A stretch of 64,000 nucleotides of DNA from Chanos chanos (taxonomy: Eukaryota > Chordata > Actinopteri > Gonorynchiformes > Chanidae). Where the stretch lies: contig NC_044499.1 of NCBI RefSeq assembly GCF_902362185.1, forward strand, positions 48,707,815-48,771,814, written 5' to 3'. The translations under genes were made by a program, and so were the position numbers. The notes below the pieces were generated by a model. That model worked only from the letters and a program-made list of their open reading frames with translations, had not been told where the DNA came from and did no database searches. Below, one piece after another: positions 32,923 through 44,578 of the stretch (positions within the stretch are counted from its first letter, which is position 1; each line of letters opens with the position of its first letter).

Positions 32923-33653
32923 TTTGGGGTAATATTCAGTAGTTACTGGAAGTTTCTACAAAGCTTACGGCGTTCCAAACGTCCAGTGTATTACTCTACC
33001 CTACCTTAATCAAAAGACTTGTCGCGTTGTCACATCAGAGCAAGAAAATTTGCTTTCTACCCTTTCGCGCATTTGACCCGATTCTCCAGATCCTGTGCCA
33101 TCAGCTAGTTCGATATTCAAGAGACACCACACCTCTTCAGGGAAAAGAGATGCTGATTGGTCTAGAATGCTTCTCAACGATGAATATTAAAGATTCGTCT
33201 AAAAAAGGAGGCAGCACCTCTTCTCTAGTGCAGGGATAGAAACCCTACACAGCTGAAGCTCATTGGTCGGTCGAAAGTGTTATATATGTCTCACTGAATT
33301 AATTAAGAAAACGTGTCAGTAAGGTATATAATTCAGTATGGATGCAGTGATTTGCGTGTAAAACGATATTAAAAGTTGGAATTTTAAAATTAATGCTAAT
33401 GATGGCCGCAAATGCACAAACTTAATTACATTTTATAGGCGCATTCAAGGCCTAAGAACTTCATATGTAGTCCCATAATTAACGTACTGAACTCGACTAT
33501 GCTTGAACAATAAATTAACAAATATGCATAACATTTGCGTTACGAGTTATTGTGTAGTATATTTTATGAGGAATAGTTGAATCGTTCTGTTACGTCTCAT
33601 TTTTTGCATGAGCTTCTCTCCTATACAGCATATAGCCTTAGGTGACTTGCTGT

Positions 33654-34542
33654 CACGTGTCCAAACATGTGCGGCAGCAGCGTACGCAATACTTTTACGA
33701 ACCAATCACACCGCAGCAGAGGTGAATGCAAAATACATGGTTCACGTGCAGGGCGGAGTTGCGGCATAGACATGACTATAGACAACAAAAAGTGTTCCCA
33801 GACAGGTGCCGTTTTGTAACACTGACACTCTGACCTACCATATTTTTTTTCAGACATTGTATTTATGGTTACGTTCTTAAAGTTGTTGGGATGACAAAGT
33901 TCACCATAATAATAAACCCTCAACATACAGACTCACATACTCACAAATGATGTGCACTATTTCTGTTGAAATTGCAGGCTTAATATTGATGTGATAATCC
34001 CAGGTTAATCAATCTTAAACGCATTGTTAACACTAAAAGAACATAGTGTGCCTTATGACATCAACATTATTACTTTCTAAGTCTAAAAAATAGCTTGCTT
34101 GCTCCCTATGAAGTACCAGCTGCGACCTGTTTACAGCCGATGTGCTACTCAACCCTGCGGCCACGCATTTCCCACTGAAACAGAGTCCCTACAGGATACA
34201 CTTATCCACATTCTCAAGGTCACCCCTCTCTATAGCTAATGTCAAGAGAACTCTCCACGTGTAATTCAGGGTGATGTAGAGGTAAGCAATCTAACATAGG
34301 TGCAGGGCTGTTTTACCATTACACAAAGAAGCAATAAGTAATAAATCATTCAGATAAAGAGCATCTTTCGTCTCATTTTACAGTCTCTTCAGACATTTAA
34401 GAGTTAAACTTAGCAGCCTCTAAATCCATAGTGTAAGAAACATGTTGGATGTCATGGGTTCTTATTCGCTCTTTCATCAGGTTTTGCACCCAGTTCTCAC
34501 TGAGCCCGGATCACATAAAAATTCGTGTGCTTGACTCACGTG
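33654..34542. promoter_or_regulatory. tef: Cluster of four canonical E-boxes (CACGTG) upstream of the proximal tef promoter
   Basis: CACGTG occurs at 33654-33659, 33743-33748, 34256-34261 and 34537-34542, four times in 0.9 kb. Elsewhere in the window it appears about once per 5 kb. CLOCK/BMAL dimers bind this motif, and PAR bZIP genes are known E-box-driven clock outputs. Function here is inference. Confidence 0.5.
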
Positions 34543-35083
34543 GACATATACATTAAGTGCCATGTGACTCTGTTGTTTGTGTTCAAGGACTAACACTCAT
34601 AGTCTCAACACAGCCACATGGGACATGACTGCGCAGGTTTCACCTACATGCCAACTAAAGACCAGTGTTTCTGCTTAAATGCAAAGGGACAAAAGGGATA
34701 TATAAAATGTAATCATGCCAAAACAATACACTTATACATTTATGTATGCACAAAACAATTTGACGAAAAAAGACCTAAAGAGATTTTTGCAGAACATTGC
34801 ATTTTTGGATCATTCTACAGAAAGAGGCATTGTCATGGAAACGAGGAAGCAATGGCTGTTTATCTAGGAACAGCTATTAATAAGAGACTTGCAGTAAGAT
34901 AAGGAATGTTTACACAAACACACAACTGAATAAAAAACCCAAACAAAATAGAAGATCTAGCCTTTCTTTATGAATGGGTAATTTTGCCAAATAGTGTAGT
35001 GCAGGTGCCAAAACAGTATATGCAGGTATGGGAGAGTCTACATATGCAGACAGGTTCAGTGCTATTAAGGAAGGCAGTTAGTA

Positions 35084-35091
35084 TTACATAA
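35084..35091. promoter_or_regulatory. tef: D-box-like site TTACATAA in the tef first intron
   Basis: TTACATAA fits the PAR bZIP/NFIL3 consensus TTAYRTAA and lies between the distal and proximal tef first exons. It is a candidate autoregulatory site; a single 8-mer is weak evidence. Confidence 0.3.
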
Positions 35092-36617
35092 AGACAGTAA
35101 AGTGAGTGATGAGTGAAAATGTTATGAATACTATTAGTTAACGTATGCCAGAGGTGTTTTTGCCCGTTGAAGACCTGTTCAGGTGGAAAAAGAGAGAACC
35201 CTGAGAGGTAAACAATGGTTCCTATGGTAGCTGTCAGTATATGAGTTCCTAAACATACATGTGTATGCATGTATGTGCATGTGTGTAATTGGTATGGCAT
35301 TAAGTATTGAGGTAACACAACAGATAAAGGGCAGAATTCTCAAGGTAAGATTAAGCCTAATCCTGAAAGAGACAGCATTTTCTCTGTGACTGCCTTTTCA
35401 AAAAAGCACTTTCCTTTAAGGCTACTTATAGTCCTAGAGCAGTAAATCAGCCATGATGAAAATATTTCTTACAAAAGCAATCCAAAGCAAAATATTTCTG
35501 TCGCTTCACCATCCTTTCAAAAGAAAAAGTGTGTGCAGTGCATCTCGCTTTTTTCACGCTCACTTTCACAATGCATCAGAAACCAAATTATCAAACGCCC
35601 CGACAGCTGGACACGAGGACAAAGTCCGAACTGAAGTGATTGACAGCTTAGAAATACCGGAGATTCTACAGGCCTTAGTAGTCGGTGACATTTCGCACTA
35701 CTTACGCAACACCATTCATTTAAAAATAAGAAGGAGGACGTGTGCTTTGTTACTTCTAACGTTAAATGATGGTGCTAACTTAACAATTCATGATAGGTAC
35801 AGCATTTAATCATACTGAGTTACGTTCTTTTTTTAATATGACAGTCACTTACTACCTAAAAACAACATCCTTAGACTATTCAGTGTTCTTCTTGTCTTCC
35901 AAACTGTTCTTTTCGAATTCATGCTATTGATGCGAGTATTCGTTCGTCGTTTACTGCTCTTTATCTTCATGAGATAGTGGGGAGGGAAAAACAGTCCTGC
36001 TTGTACTTTATACCTATAACGTCCCCCCCTCAGCATAACTCTCTGTGTATAACGAATACATAGCGAGCTTACTACTAGACGATATCAAGCTTATTTTAAG
36101 GTGGCGCAATTACAACCGAAACTTCGATGTTAAATCAGTACAAGTGCATGTTAGAGCCAACAATGATTTCGTAATTAACTTCAAAAAATGCATTCAGCTC
36201 TCTAGAATGATCAACGAAGATAAAGTAACTGAGAGGCAGACGGAGGAGCGTGCACTTCAGCTTTTCAATTTTTCATACTTATTTTATGAAAACTGAAGAT
36301 GCTGTATCCCAGCGCGTTATGCAACACTCCCTGGTCTTGATGAATCTGGTTAAGTTAAAAGGACCGTGATCAACAGGTGATGGTGCGGCAACCAACTATG
36401 GTTCCATGTGATTAGAGCAGATAAGTTTGCTGTCATGTTTGCTGGAAGCCTGTGAAGTAGCCAAGTAACTGAGTGTAATCAAACAGAAAGGAATGTTATG
36501 CCTACACAACATGCGCGAAAATTAGTCGAAGCGTCAAACATAAATATCAGTTTGTAGAGGTAAATATTCAGATGTCTAATTTGTTTTTTTTTTTCCAGCA
36601 ATGTGACAAATTCTTAC

Positions 36618-36693
36618 CGTTATCGTCAAAGGTGGGAACTGAGAAAGGGTATTCAAGCAAGGCTTTGAAAATTTCCGGAATTTCTGAAGACAT
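36618..36693 (-). CDS. tef: tef alternative (distal) first coding exon
   Basis: A minus-strand ATG opens MSSEIPEIFKALLEYPF and reads 25 codons plus one base to a strong donor (GTAAGA). It has the same phase 1 as the proximal first exon, so it joins exon 2 (32173) correctly. Human TEF has a second isoform beginning MDMPEVLKSLLEHSL, which this matches in pattern and length. It therefore marks a distal tef promoter about 3.8 kb upstream of the proximal start. It was not part of any longer open frame and was found by its homology and donor. Confidence 0.82.
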
Positions 36694-37554
36694 CTTATAC
36701 CAGATGACTTTATGTCTGTATGAGTTTATATCAGTATAGCTGAAGAAAGTATGAAGCGGCCGTTTAATGTAGCTTCCAGCGAGGAGAAGAAGCTCACATC
36801 AACTTTCCTTCCAAGAGACCTGGATGGGGACCTGAGAATTTTGAAACTTTCTTATGCGGTCACAAGGTTTGCCCTGTCACGACGAAGTTACTTAACTACT
36901 CCCACCCTCACCAGTCTACGTTCCTGGCGTCGCAGAGCGTCTGACCAATGAATGCTCACCTTTGTCTCTGAACTATCGCTACTCAATGAAGGCAGTTTTT
37001 GGATTGGTTTTCATGGATGTCGATTCCCAGCTTCAAAGCCAATAGAAGATGTTTTTAAGTTATCTAAGCAATTCTAAAAACATCTGCGTATATCCCTGTT
37101 ATGAAATGTTGCCTATATGAAACTAAAGTCCGCTTACAGTCTGAATTCGGAAACACTGTATGTGCGTTAAAAGAGTATAAGACTACGTGCAGTTTTCGTT
37201 ATCATAATTAAAACGAAAATAACATTAATTATGAAATAATATGCTTGCAGGTATGTTTTGTGAATTGCCTTTTTTATCATAGTCCATTCCAAAACTTTAT
37301 AGAAATCATTTAACTAGGATTGAGTACATTAAAAATATCTCAGATTTAGGACGACTGAACACTACAGTGGCTAACTACTATGCCAAATTGAGAATAATTG
37401 TTTTGGAAGTCGGATTACTCCATATTCATATAAGCATACCCTTGAAATTAGTTTAGAGCGACCCACGGTGAATTGTTAAAATGGTAATGCATTCGACACA
37501 ATAGAATAAAACATTTCTCAACTTTGCATGATCACTCTCACTCACTCTATTACA

Positions 37555-37701
37555 CACGTGAGCTTCCTTTCCTCGCGACATCCCGCGGGCAAGCAATTTT
37601 AAGCGCACGAAACACGCTTCGGTCTTTCTAACATCAGGGAGACAACATGCCCCCCAGCCCTTCACAAATGAAGCTAATTTTCCCTTAACTGGATTATGTA
37701 A
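37555..37701. promoter_or_regulatory. tef: E-box (CACGTG) and D-box (TTATGTAA) pair upstream of the distal tef exon
   Basis: CACGTG at 37555-37560 and a perfect D-box TTATGTAA at 37694-37701 lie 0.9-1.0 kb upstream of the distal tef start codon. Adjacent E-box and D-box elements form light-responsive modules in zebrafish clock genes such as per2, and zebrafish tef is light-induced. The pairing is seen; its function is inferred. Confidence 0.4.
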
Positions 37702-37818
37702 AGATCAATGTCCTTTGACCTTTTCCAGTGCCTCTGTCAAACCTCCAACCTTAAAGTGTTTGTTCCTGGGTCAGTCTCACCAACATTTCAACATAATGCA
37801 GAATGAGACACAATTCTT

Positions 37819-37820
<2 letters not shown>

Positions 37821-37861
<41 letters not shown>
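37821..37861. repeat. (GATA)n microsatellite
   Basis: A pure GATA tetranucleotide run of about 40 bp lies just past the presumed 3' end of zc3h7b. Confidence 0.9.
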
Positions 37862-37862
<1 letters not shown>

Positions 37863-37886
37863 GACACAGATTTCTAAAACAGTCTG

Positions 37887-40806
37887 TTTATTGTTAAACA
37901 CTTTCATGAGATTTGGTCCATTGTGATCATAATTCACTTCCAACCAGGGAGAAAAAAGGTGAAACAAAACAAACAAAATGTAAAAATACAGTACAAAAAA
38001 AAGAGGCTTTTTTTTCTCTACACTTGTTTATGACCCTGATTCATATCAGCTATCCAAGTCATTGAAAAGTAGCCCATCTTAACACAAAAGCTTCTTGACT
38101 GATATTTATTCATTGTATGCGTCTCAGTTCAAGGCCTAAATAGAATAGGACACGAAGTAAGAACAAACATTATGTGAACTGCGCTTTTTTTTTTCAAAAG
38201 CTCCTCTTCAACCTTTAAAACAGACGTCATCTAACCATGCATTGCCCCCCCCTCAATTTCCTTTCAAAAAAACCTGGGAAGGCATGAAAGTCACAAAATA
38301 ATCAAGTTTTGTGTTCAAATGACGTAAACCCGAGAATCAAATGGGGGGAGGGATTAGACAGCTCACCCCCACATTTTTTTTTGTTGTTGTTGTTGTCCCA
38401 AATACCTCTGACAGCCAACTGATAGAGTTACGGATCCTTTGATATGACTGTTTGAGCAACAGTGTCTGCTGATAAAGTCATTTTGATGTTCTGTTCTCTC
38501 TGCCTTGACTCACACTGTTTAAATTGGCCAGATGTGGTCCATCACGGGGACTGATATTACCTTCTGACACACAGACACACGCAGTCACGCAATGCTCTCA
38601 TAAAAAGCATTACTGCAACCACACCAGGGCTTTGCCTAAGAACTGCGTGTAAAAACCCTCTTGCTCCCAAACTGACCTTTTCGTGAAGAACAAACCAGAG
38701 AGTAACCAAAAACACAATCCATCACCTCTTAATTACTCATTATACAAGTGTCTAAGTGTGTATATATATATTTATATTGTATATTGAGAGAGTAGGATTA
38801 TATATATGTTAGGGGTATTTATAATTGTATATATGTATATATCGTATAAGGTGCTATGCAGACAAACGTAAATATCTATGTATGCTTTGTGTTCTGTCAC
38901 AGCACACCCCACCATTTACAGTGTTTGAAACCTGCATCATAAGAAAGGGAGATTGTGGGAGATTATTCCTTTACCGAAAAAGAAAAAAAAAAGAAAAAAG
39001 AAAAGAAAAAAAAAGGGAGAGACTGCATTTCATAATGGATGTGTCGACTTTGCGGTCCAAAGTCCACATAAACTGCCTGACTTTGAGGCCACAAAAAAAG
39101 AAAAAAGTATTGCATTACAGAATCTAATTATACCAATAATATGGGACAATCAGCTTTCTACTGGGAACATTAGGTCCTGTGAAAAAAACAAAAACAAAAC
39201 AAAACTACAAAATAGCCACAAAAAAGGAAGAAGAAAAGAAAGATAGACAAAGGTATGTCATCACTCCCACATCATTACCACAAATTCCACCCTTAATTAT
39301 TTCGACATCCAGTCTGCAAGTCATTATGAATCTTATACTGCTAGACTCCATATCTCTGACGGTCTGAGAGAGTTTGAGGACCATCAATAATCCATATCTC
39401 TCAAGCACAGCTTCAGATTCTGCAGTACTGGACAGTCCCTTGTGCATACATAGACATCTATTCACTGTTAAAGTATCATAATCATACATGGATACATATA
39501 TTTAAAGAGAGAGTTATACATAGCATTTAACATATACATATATCAATAGCATATAGGAGGATAGAAATAGTCATAATAGCAATCATTATCATCCTTGTCA
39601 TCATCATAATAATAATAATAGTAGTAGTAGTAGTAGTAATAATACAATCCCTCATGTGAAGCATACATCCAGGTCATTCCAGAAAGTTCCTGCCGTTCAT
39701 GACTTACAAACGTCTGTCTTCAAACCCTCTGCCTCATATTATCTCTTATTCAGATCAAACAAGACAGGCAGTTTGTGTGTGAGCGACCCATTTTGATTCT
39801 CCATCATTACAAAATTACTTGTGGGGGAAAATATCCAACAATGTCTCTCTGCCCCTCTCTCTCCCTCTCGCTGTTTTCGGGCAGTTGTTGCGAACTCGAC
39901 ACGGCTTACAACCATCACACACACACTCCAAAAAAAAAAAAAAAGAACTTTTCTGGAATGACCCTCACGGAAGCAAAAAAATCACTAGTCATCTAATCAG
40001 CAATACAGGTCATATAGCATAGCTCAATAACAAGAGGTTCTATATAATCAGTACAAGGTCAGGTTATATTTAATTAAGCTTACCTGCTAAGTTATCAATT
40101 ATCATTAGTAATATACCAATATTGTAAATATGTATATGTGTATGTGTGTGTGTGCGCGTGTGTGTATGAACGCTGTGTATGAATATAGACATAACTCTTA
40201 CGGATCATGTCCAATGCAGGACAAGGCTCACTACAACTAGCAATGTATGTATGTATGTATGTATGCATGTACGTATGTATGCACCGATAATATATTTTGG
40301 AATCGAGTATCACTATACAATAGGCACATCAAACAGTGCTTAAATCCTCTATTTTCAGGTTTCCCCATCCAAAATCTGAAAACGTCAACGATAGACTGTC
40401 ATGGGCGATCTAGTTCAGCTTGAAAGAGTTGGAAAGTTATCGTGGTTTTGAGCTTGTAAATGAAGTATTTGTTGGCTCCGTAAATGGATACAGAAGCCAA
40501 AAAACCCCCCAAAAAAACAAAACCAAAAAAAAAAAACACACAGACATACACACAAAGGGTTCAGAATGAATGAAAATACACTGCTACATATTCCAACCCC
40601 CATAACCCTCATTTAAACAGTATCACTTAAAGCAGTTTTGACTGTTAAAACAAAAGAAAAACAAAAACAAACAAAAACAAAAAACGAAATTCACAGCTGT
40701 GCTTGTGTCAGAGCATCGGTAAATCAGACTGGTCAGAACATGCTAGACCTGCTGCTGCAGCAGACAGACAAACAAAAAAGGCTGCAGTCGGTTTTTTGTG
40801 TGTGTG

Positions 40807-40838
<32 letters not shown>

Positions 40839-41968
40839 GGTGTGTGCAAACAGCCCTCCATCCAGTGCCAGGACAGGACCAGTGCCTTCCATCTTTCTCA
40901 TGACAATAACCTGCTCTGCCTCCTCATTCAGAGCAAAAAAAAAAAAAAAAAAAGGACATTAAACATGTGTGTGCATGTCTCTGTCTTTGTGTGTGTGTCT
41001 GTGCAGACAGAATTTTTCGGATGGTATTGCACAATATATTGACGTACCAATTCCTACTGATACAAGGCAATGTTTTTTGTGGGGGGGGGGGTTTGGAGGC
41101 TAGGGGCGGGGTCCCAAATATTTAAGTTTGTTTGTTTGTTTGTTTTTTTACTTGGTGTGCCAAATACATTCTGCCATCTCTAACAATTTTCTTTTTCTTT
41201 TTTTTTTTTTACCTTTCAAAAAGTGGCCTGGCTGGCTATACATTCACACTCCTCTGCCAATATGGCAGGCATATTCAATAAAGCACTACTTGTATAAGAA
41301 AATTTGGGGAGCGGGGACAACGGACTTGTAATTCCTTCAAAAAAAAAAGAAAAAAGAAAAAAAAAAAAACTAGCCATTTATCTGAAGACGCTCCTGACTG
41401 CAGAAAGGCAAAATAAGACCCCTCTCTCTCTCAAACTTAATCAAAAATCTCATTTTTTTTTTCTTCGCGATGGCAATGTCTGGACCCCAACGAAAAGCCC
41501 ACCACACAGCACACCTTCTCCACAGGGTGAGAGACAGGAGCACAGGGGGAGAGTTGGGGTGGGGATAGGGGTCAAAAAGTCACCTGCCACTTGACCAAAA
41601 ATGAGATGTCAGATTAACGGCATTTTCACATACGGGTACACTCTCATGTGTTAGAGTGACACACAAGTGAAGAATGTGTATGTATGAATGAGAGAAAATG
41701 CATATGTGTGTGTGTAGGCCTGTTTGTTTGTACGTGTGTATGTTATGTGTGACGGCATCAGTCACTCTGCTAGTCTTACAGTCAGGCTGTCCGACGCTGC
41801 TCTGAAGGAGTACGCAGTGCTCCGCGCGTTTGCGCTGAGGGAGTTCGGAGGGAGGGGAGGGGAGGGGGGGGGGGCATACAAACTGTTTGTGGGCGTAGCT
41901 GGTTCTTCTTGCCTCAAAGTCTCATCTCCACCACTAATTTGGCCAGCAACTCCGCACGTTAGCAACGG
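37887..41968 (-). other. zc3h7b: Presumed long zc3h7b 3' UTR
   Basis: A minus-strand AATAAA (plus TTTATT at 37887-37892) is the last plausible polyadenylation signal before tef. The 4 kb up to the last zc3h7b coding sequence is rich in simple repeats ((TAA)n near 39610, (GTAT)n at 40239-40280, (TG)n at 40797-40847, and a G-run at 41847-41874). No zinc-finger or other coding exon was found in it on either strand. Confidence 0.4.
40797..40847. repeat. (TG)n microsatellite
   Basis: A TG dinucleotide run with one or two interruptions in the presumed zc3h7b 3' UTR. Confidence 0.9.
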
Positions 41969-44543
41969 TCACAAATCCCCTTCTCCAGACATTCGCCGTC
42001 CACCCTGTCAATCAAACACAAAACACCAATCACACACTTGTTCAGTAAAGTACAGTCACTCTTTTACCCATGTATGAACGTACACCATTTTTCAGCTGCC
42101 TACCATTGACTCTGCATAGTCAGTTGGCATGGTAATTTGCTTTTCCTCAGGAGGCGGAGTCATCAGTGTACCATCTGAGCGACGGTTCTGATTGGTCAAC
42201 GCCAACCACATGTCATACATCTGCTGCATGTCTCTTACTGTGAGTACAAAGAGAGAGAAAAAAATTGCATTTGTATACAGAAACTACTAGCTTAGAACAT
42301 ACAAGTAAAAGGCACACAAGCAAATTCCTCTCAGAGTAATACAGGATATGTTCAACAGAACACATCCAAAACAGCGTGAAAGACACTAGAGGAATATTGG
42401 CCAGTAGAGAGAGACGGCCAAGGACAACGAGAAACTCACAACTGTTGTTCTTCATGTAGGTCCACACATCCCTCTCTTCTAAACTGTGAGCAAAAGAGCA
42501 GTTCCCAATGTAATGGCACTTCTTCTGCTTCATGACATGAACACACATCTGGACACACACACACACACACACACAAAGAGAGAGAGAGAGAGAGTGTGTT
42601 AATGAATGTCAAGTCTCAGTAATCCACTCTCAGCAATGTTGAGTAACAGGTAATTAAACCATTTATTGTGTTTGCTGAAAGATGAATATAAGGCTGGTTT
42701 AATTTAATAGTACTGTACAGAGCACTACCACTCCTTCAGGGTCACAGGAAAAAAAAAAAAAAAAGATTTCTATACAAAGGAACTGTCTCATTGTTCAACC
42801 ATGGAGAGCGATTTCGCAATCTCCTTTCTATATGTATAGAGTGAAGGGGTGATTTCAGGATAAGCAGCACAAACCCTCAGCAGATGTCACTTGCATTATT
42901 CTGTTGGGTTGGGTGTGACTTACATTGTGCTGTAACATCATACCAGTGGGGGTGGGAGGGAGTTTCATCTTACTGTTACAAGTGGGTGTGATTGATGTCT
43001 GACTGTTTTGGGATAAGGGTGACTTACATCATACTGTTTATGGACACTGGTGACTTACATCGTACTGTTTGGGGGGTAAGAAGGACTTACTGTAGGAGAG
43101 GTGGGAATAACTTAATGTACTGATGAAATAGAAGTGATTTATCTCATGCTGTACTGGGTTGGGGATGACTTGAATCATATTGCTGAGGAAGTGTGACTTA
43201 CAGCATACGGTCAGGGCTGTGTGTGTGTGTGTTGGGGGGTGGGGCGATGACCTTGATCATACTGTCAGGCAGAGGTGGTGATTTCTATCGGACTGTTGGA
43301 TTTAGGAATGATTTATGTCATACTGTTGGGGGTGGAAGTGACTTGGGTCGTACCATTAGTGGTAAGAGTGACTTATGTCATACTGTTGGGGGTGGAAGTG
43401 ACTTGGGTCGTACCATTAGTGGTAAGAGTGACTTACGTCATACTGTTGGGGGTAGGTGCGGGAGAAAGGCAACGGCCGAACCACCACCCATTTTTTCTTC
43501 TCAAGAGATTTGACCAAGAGCACCCGACGCTCCTTCGTCCAACTAGGAACCAAAGCGAAAAGGAGAAGAAATCAACCACTGACCGACACTAACAGAGAAT
43601 GAGAACATGATTCATATGCACATATGACCAACAGACGCTGCACTCATTACTAAACTACAGGCCTGTGTGTGTGTGTGTGTGTGTGTGTATACATGCATTA
43701 CATATAAATACATGCTACAATGAGAGCCATGCTTCATACAGCTCACTATACATTTATTTCTTACTACCCATTAGCTTACAGGGCAGTGAGACACAGGTAA
43801 AGTAAAAGCTGATTTAAGTGGAGAGACCCAGAGCTGCTGCTCTCACCTGTGCTTGGCTTTGGCAGTGCAGTATTTAAGTGCCTTGTCTGGTTCGTTGACC
43901 TGGCCTTCCCTCCAGCACTGGCCACACACAAATTTCATCTTCAGGTTCAGGCCCCGCCCTCGACCACACCCTGCGCTCATGTCGCCGCCAATGCTGCTGA
44001 CTCCTCCTCCTCCTCCGCCCCCACCGCTACTGCCCCCGCCCCCGCCTCCACCACCTCCACCGCCAGGGGTGCTGGGACTGCTGTTACTGGGCTGATGAGG
44101 CACATGCATGGCCTGGGAGAAGACAGAAAGAACAACGGGGGAAAAGGAGATGGAGACACATACTCATGCACACAGTTATTTAAGCCATTAAAATGGCTCA
44201 AAAAGGCTTGACACAAGCATTTTGTCCAATGAGCGCGAGTCCCACGGGATCACAACATGACTAAAGACAGTGGCACTGGGCCCATGTGAGTGGTATGTTC
44301 CAATGTCCTTGAGGTTTTCACCTTCTGTCTCTGTGCATTCTGCTCCAGTCTGTGCCAGTGCCTCTTAGACTCCTGCACCATCTCTTCATGTGTAATACCT
44401 AAACACAAGACCCAGGGGCCAGAACACCAGTTCAGTTTGTTAAGAAGTTCTGTTGTCTTCGGGCATATTATCAACTTGTGTACGCCTCAGCCAGTTTTAC
44501 ATTGAGCGTACACTGTGATCTGGAAGGCATGACTGCGTTCTGT

Positions 44544-44578
<35 letters not shown>

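Larger units (their letters stand above)
32923..36617 (-). other. tef: Proximal tef promoter and intron between the alternative first exons
   Basis: The stretch holds the E-box cluster and a D-box listed separately. It also contains two plus-strand open frames of 118 and 83 codons (35453-35809 and 36045-36296) that I do not recognise. Otherwise it is AT-rich and shows no gene or transposable element that I can support. Confidence 0.5.
36694..37886. other. Intergenic spacer upstream of distal tef exon and downstream of zc3h7b
   Basis: Besides the E-box/D-box pair, this region contains a (GATA)n microsatellite at 37821-37861 next to the presumed zc3h7b polyadenylation signal. No gene recognised. 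Confidence 0.5.

Noticed and set aside
34618-34902. 94-codon plus-strand frame in the tef intron
   Set aside because: No recognisable motif, composition like the surrounding AT-rich DNA, and no splice context, so it is probably chance.
41762-42077. Candidate terminal zc3h7b exons with zinc fingers near 41.8-42.0 kb
   Set aside because: Both strands were read for WLCGK and KQWQQH-like codons and none were present. Only a short non-homologous tail exon is plausible.
42905-43442. CRISPR-like regularly spaced repeats
   Set aside because: Units are contiguous and degenerate with no unique spacers, and the setting is a vertebrate intron.
43193-43592. Two plus-strand open frames of about 105 codons with internal repeats
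   Set aside because: They are read through the intronic minisatellite and the antisense of zc3h7b exon 18. The protein repeats are only the 60-bp DNA units.
43849-44216. Plus- and minus-strand frames rich in Pro/Ala opposite the zc3h7b polyglycine exon
   Set aside because: They are other-frame shadows of exon 17. The minus frame with the CGQCW motif and correct splice phases is the real one.
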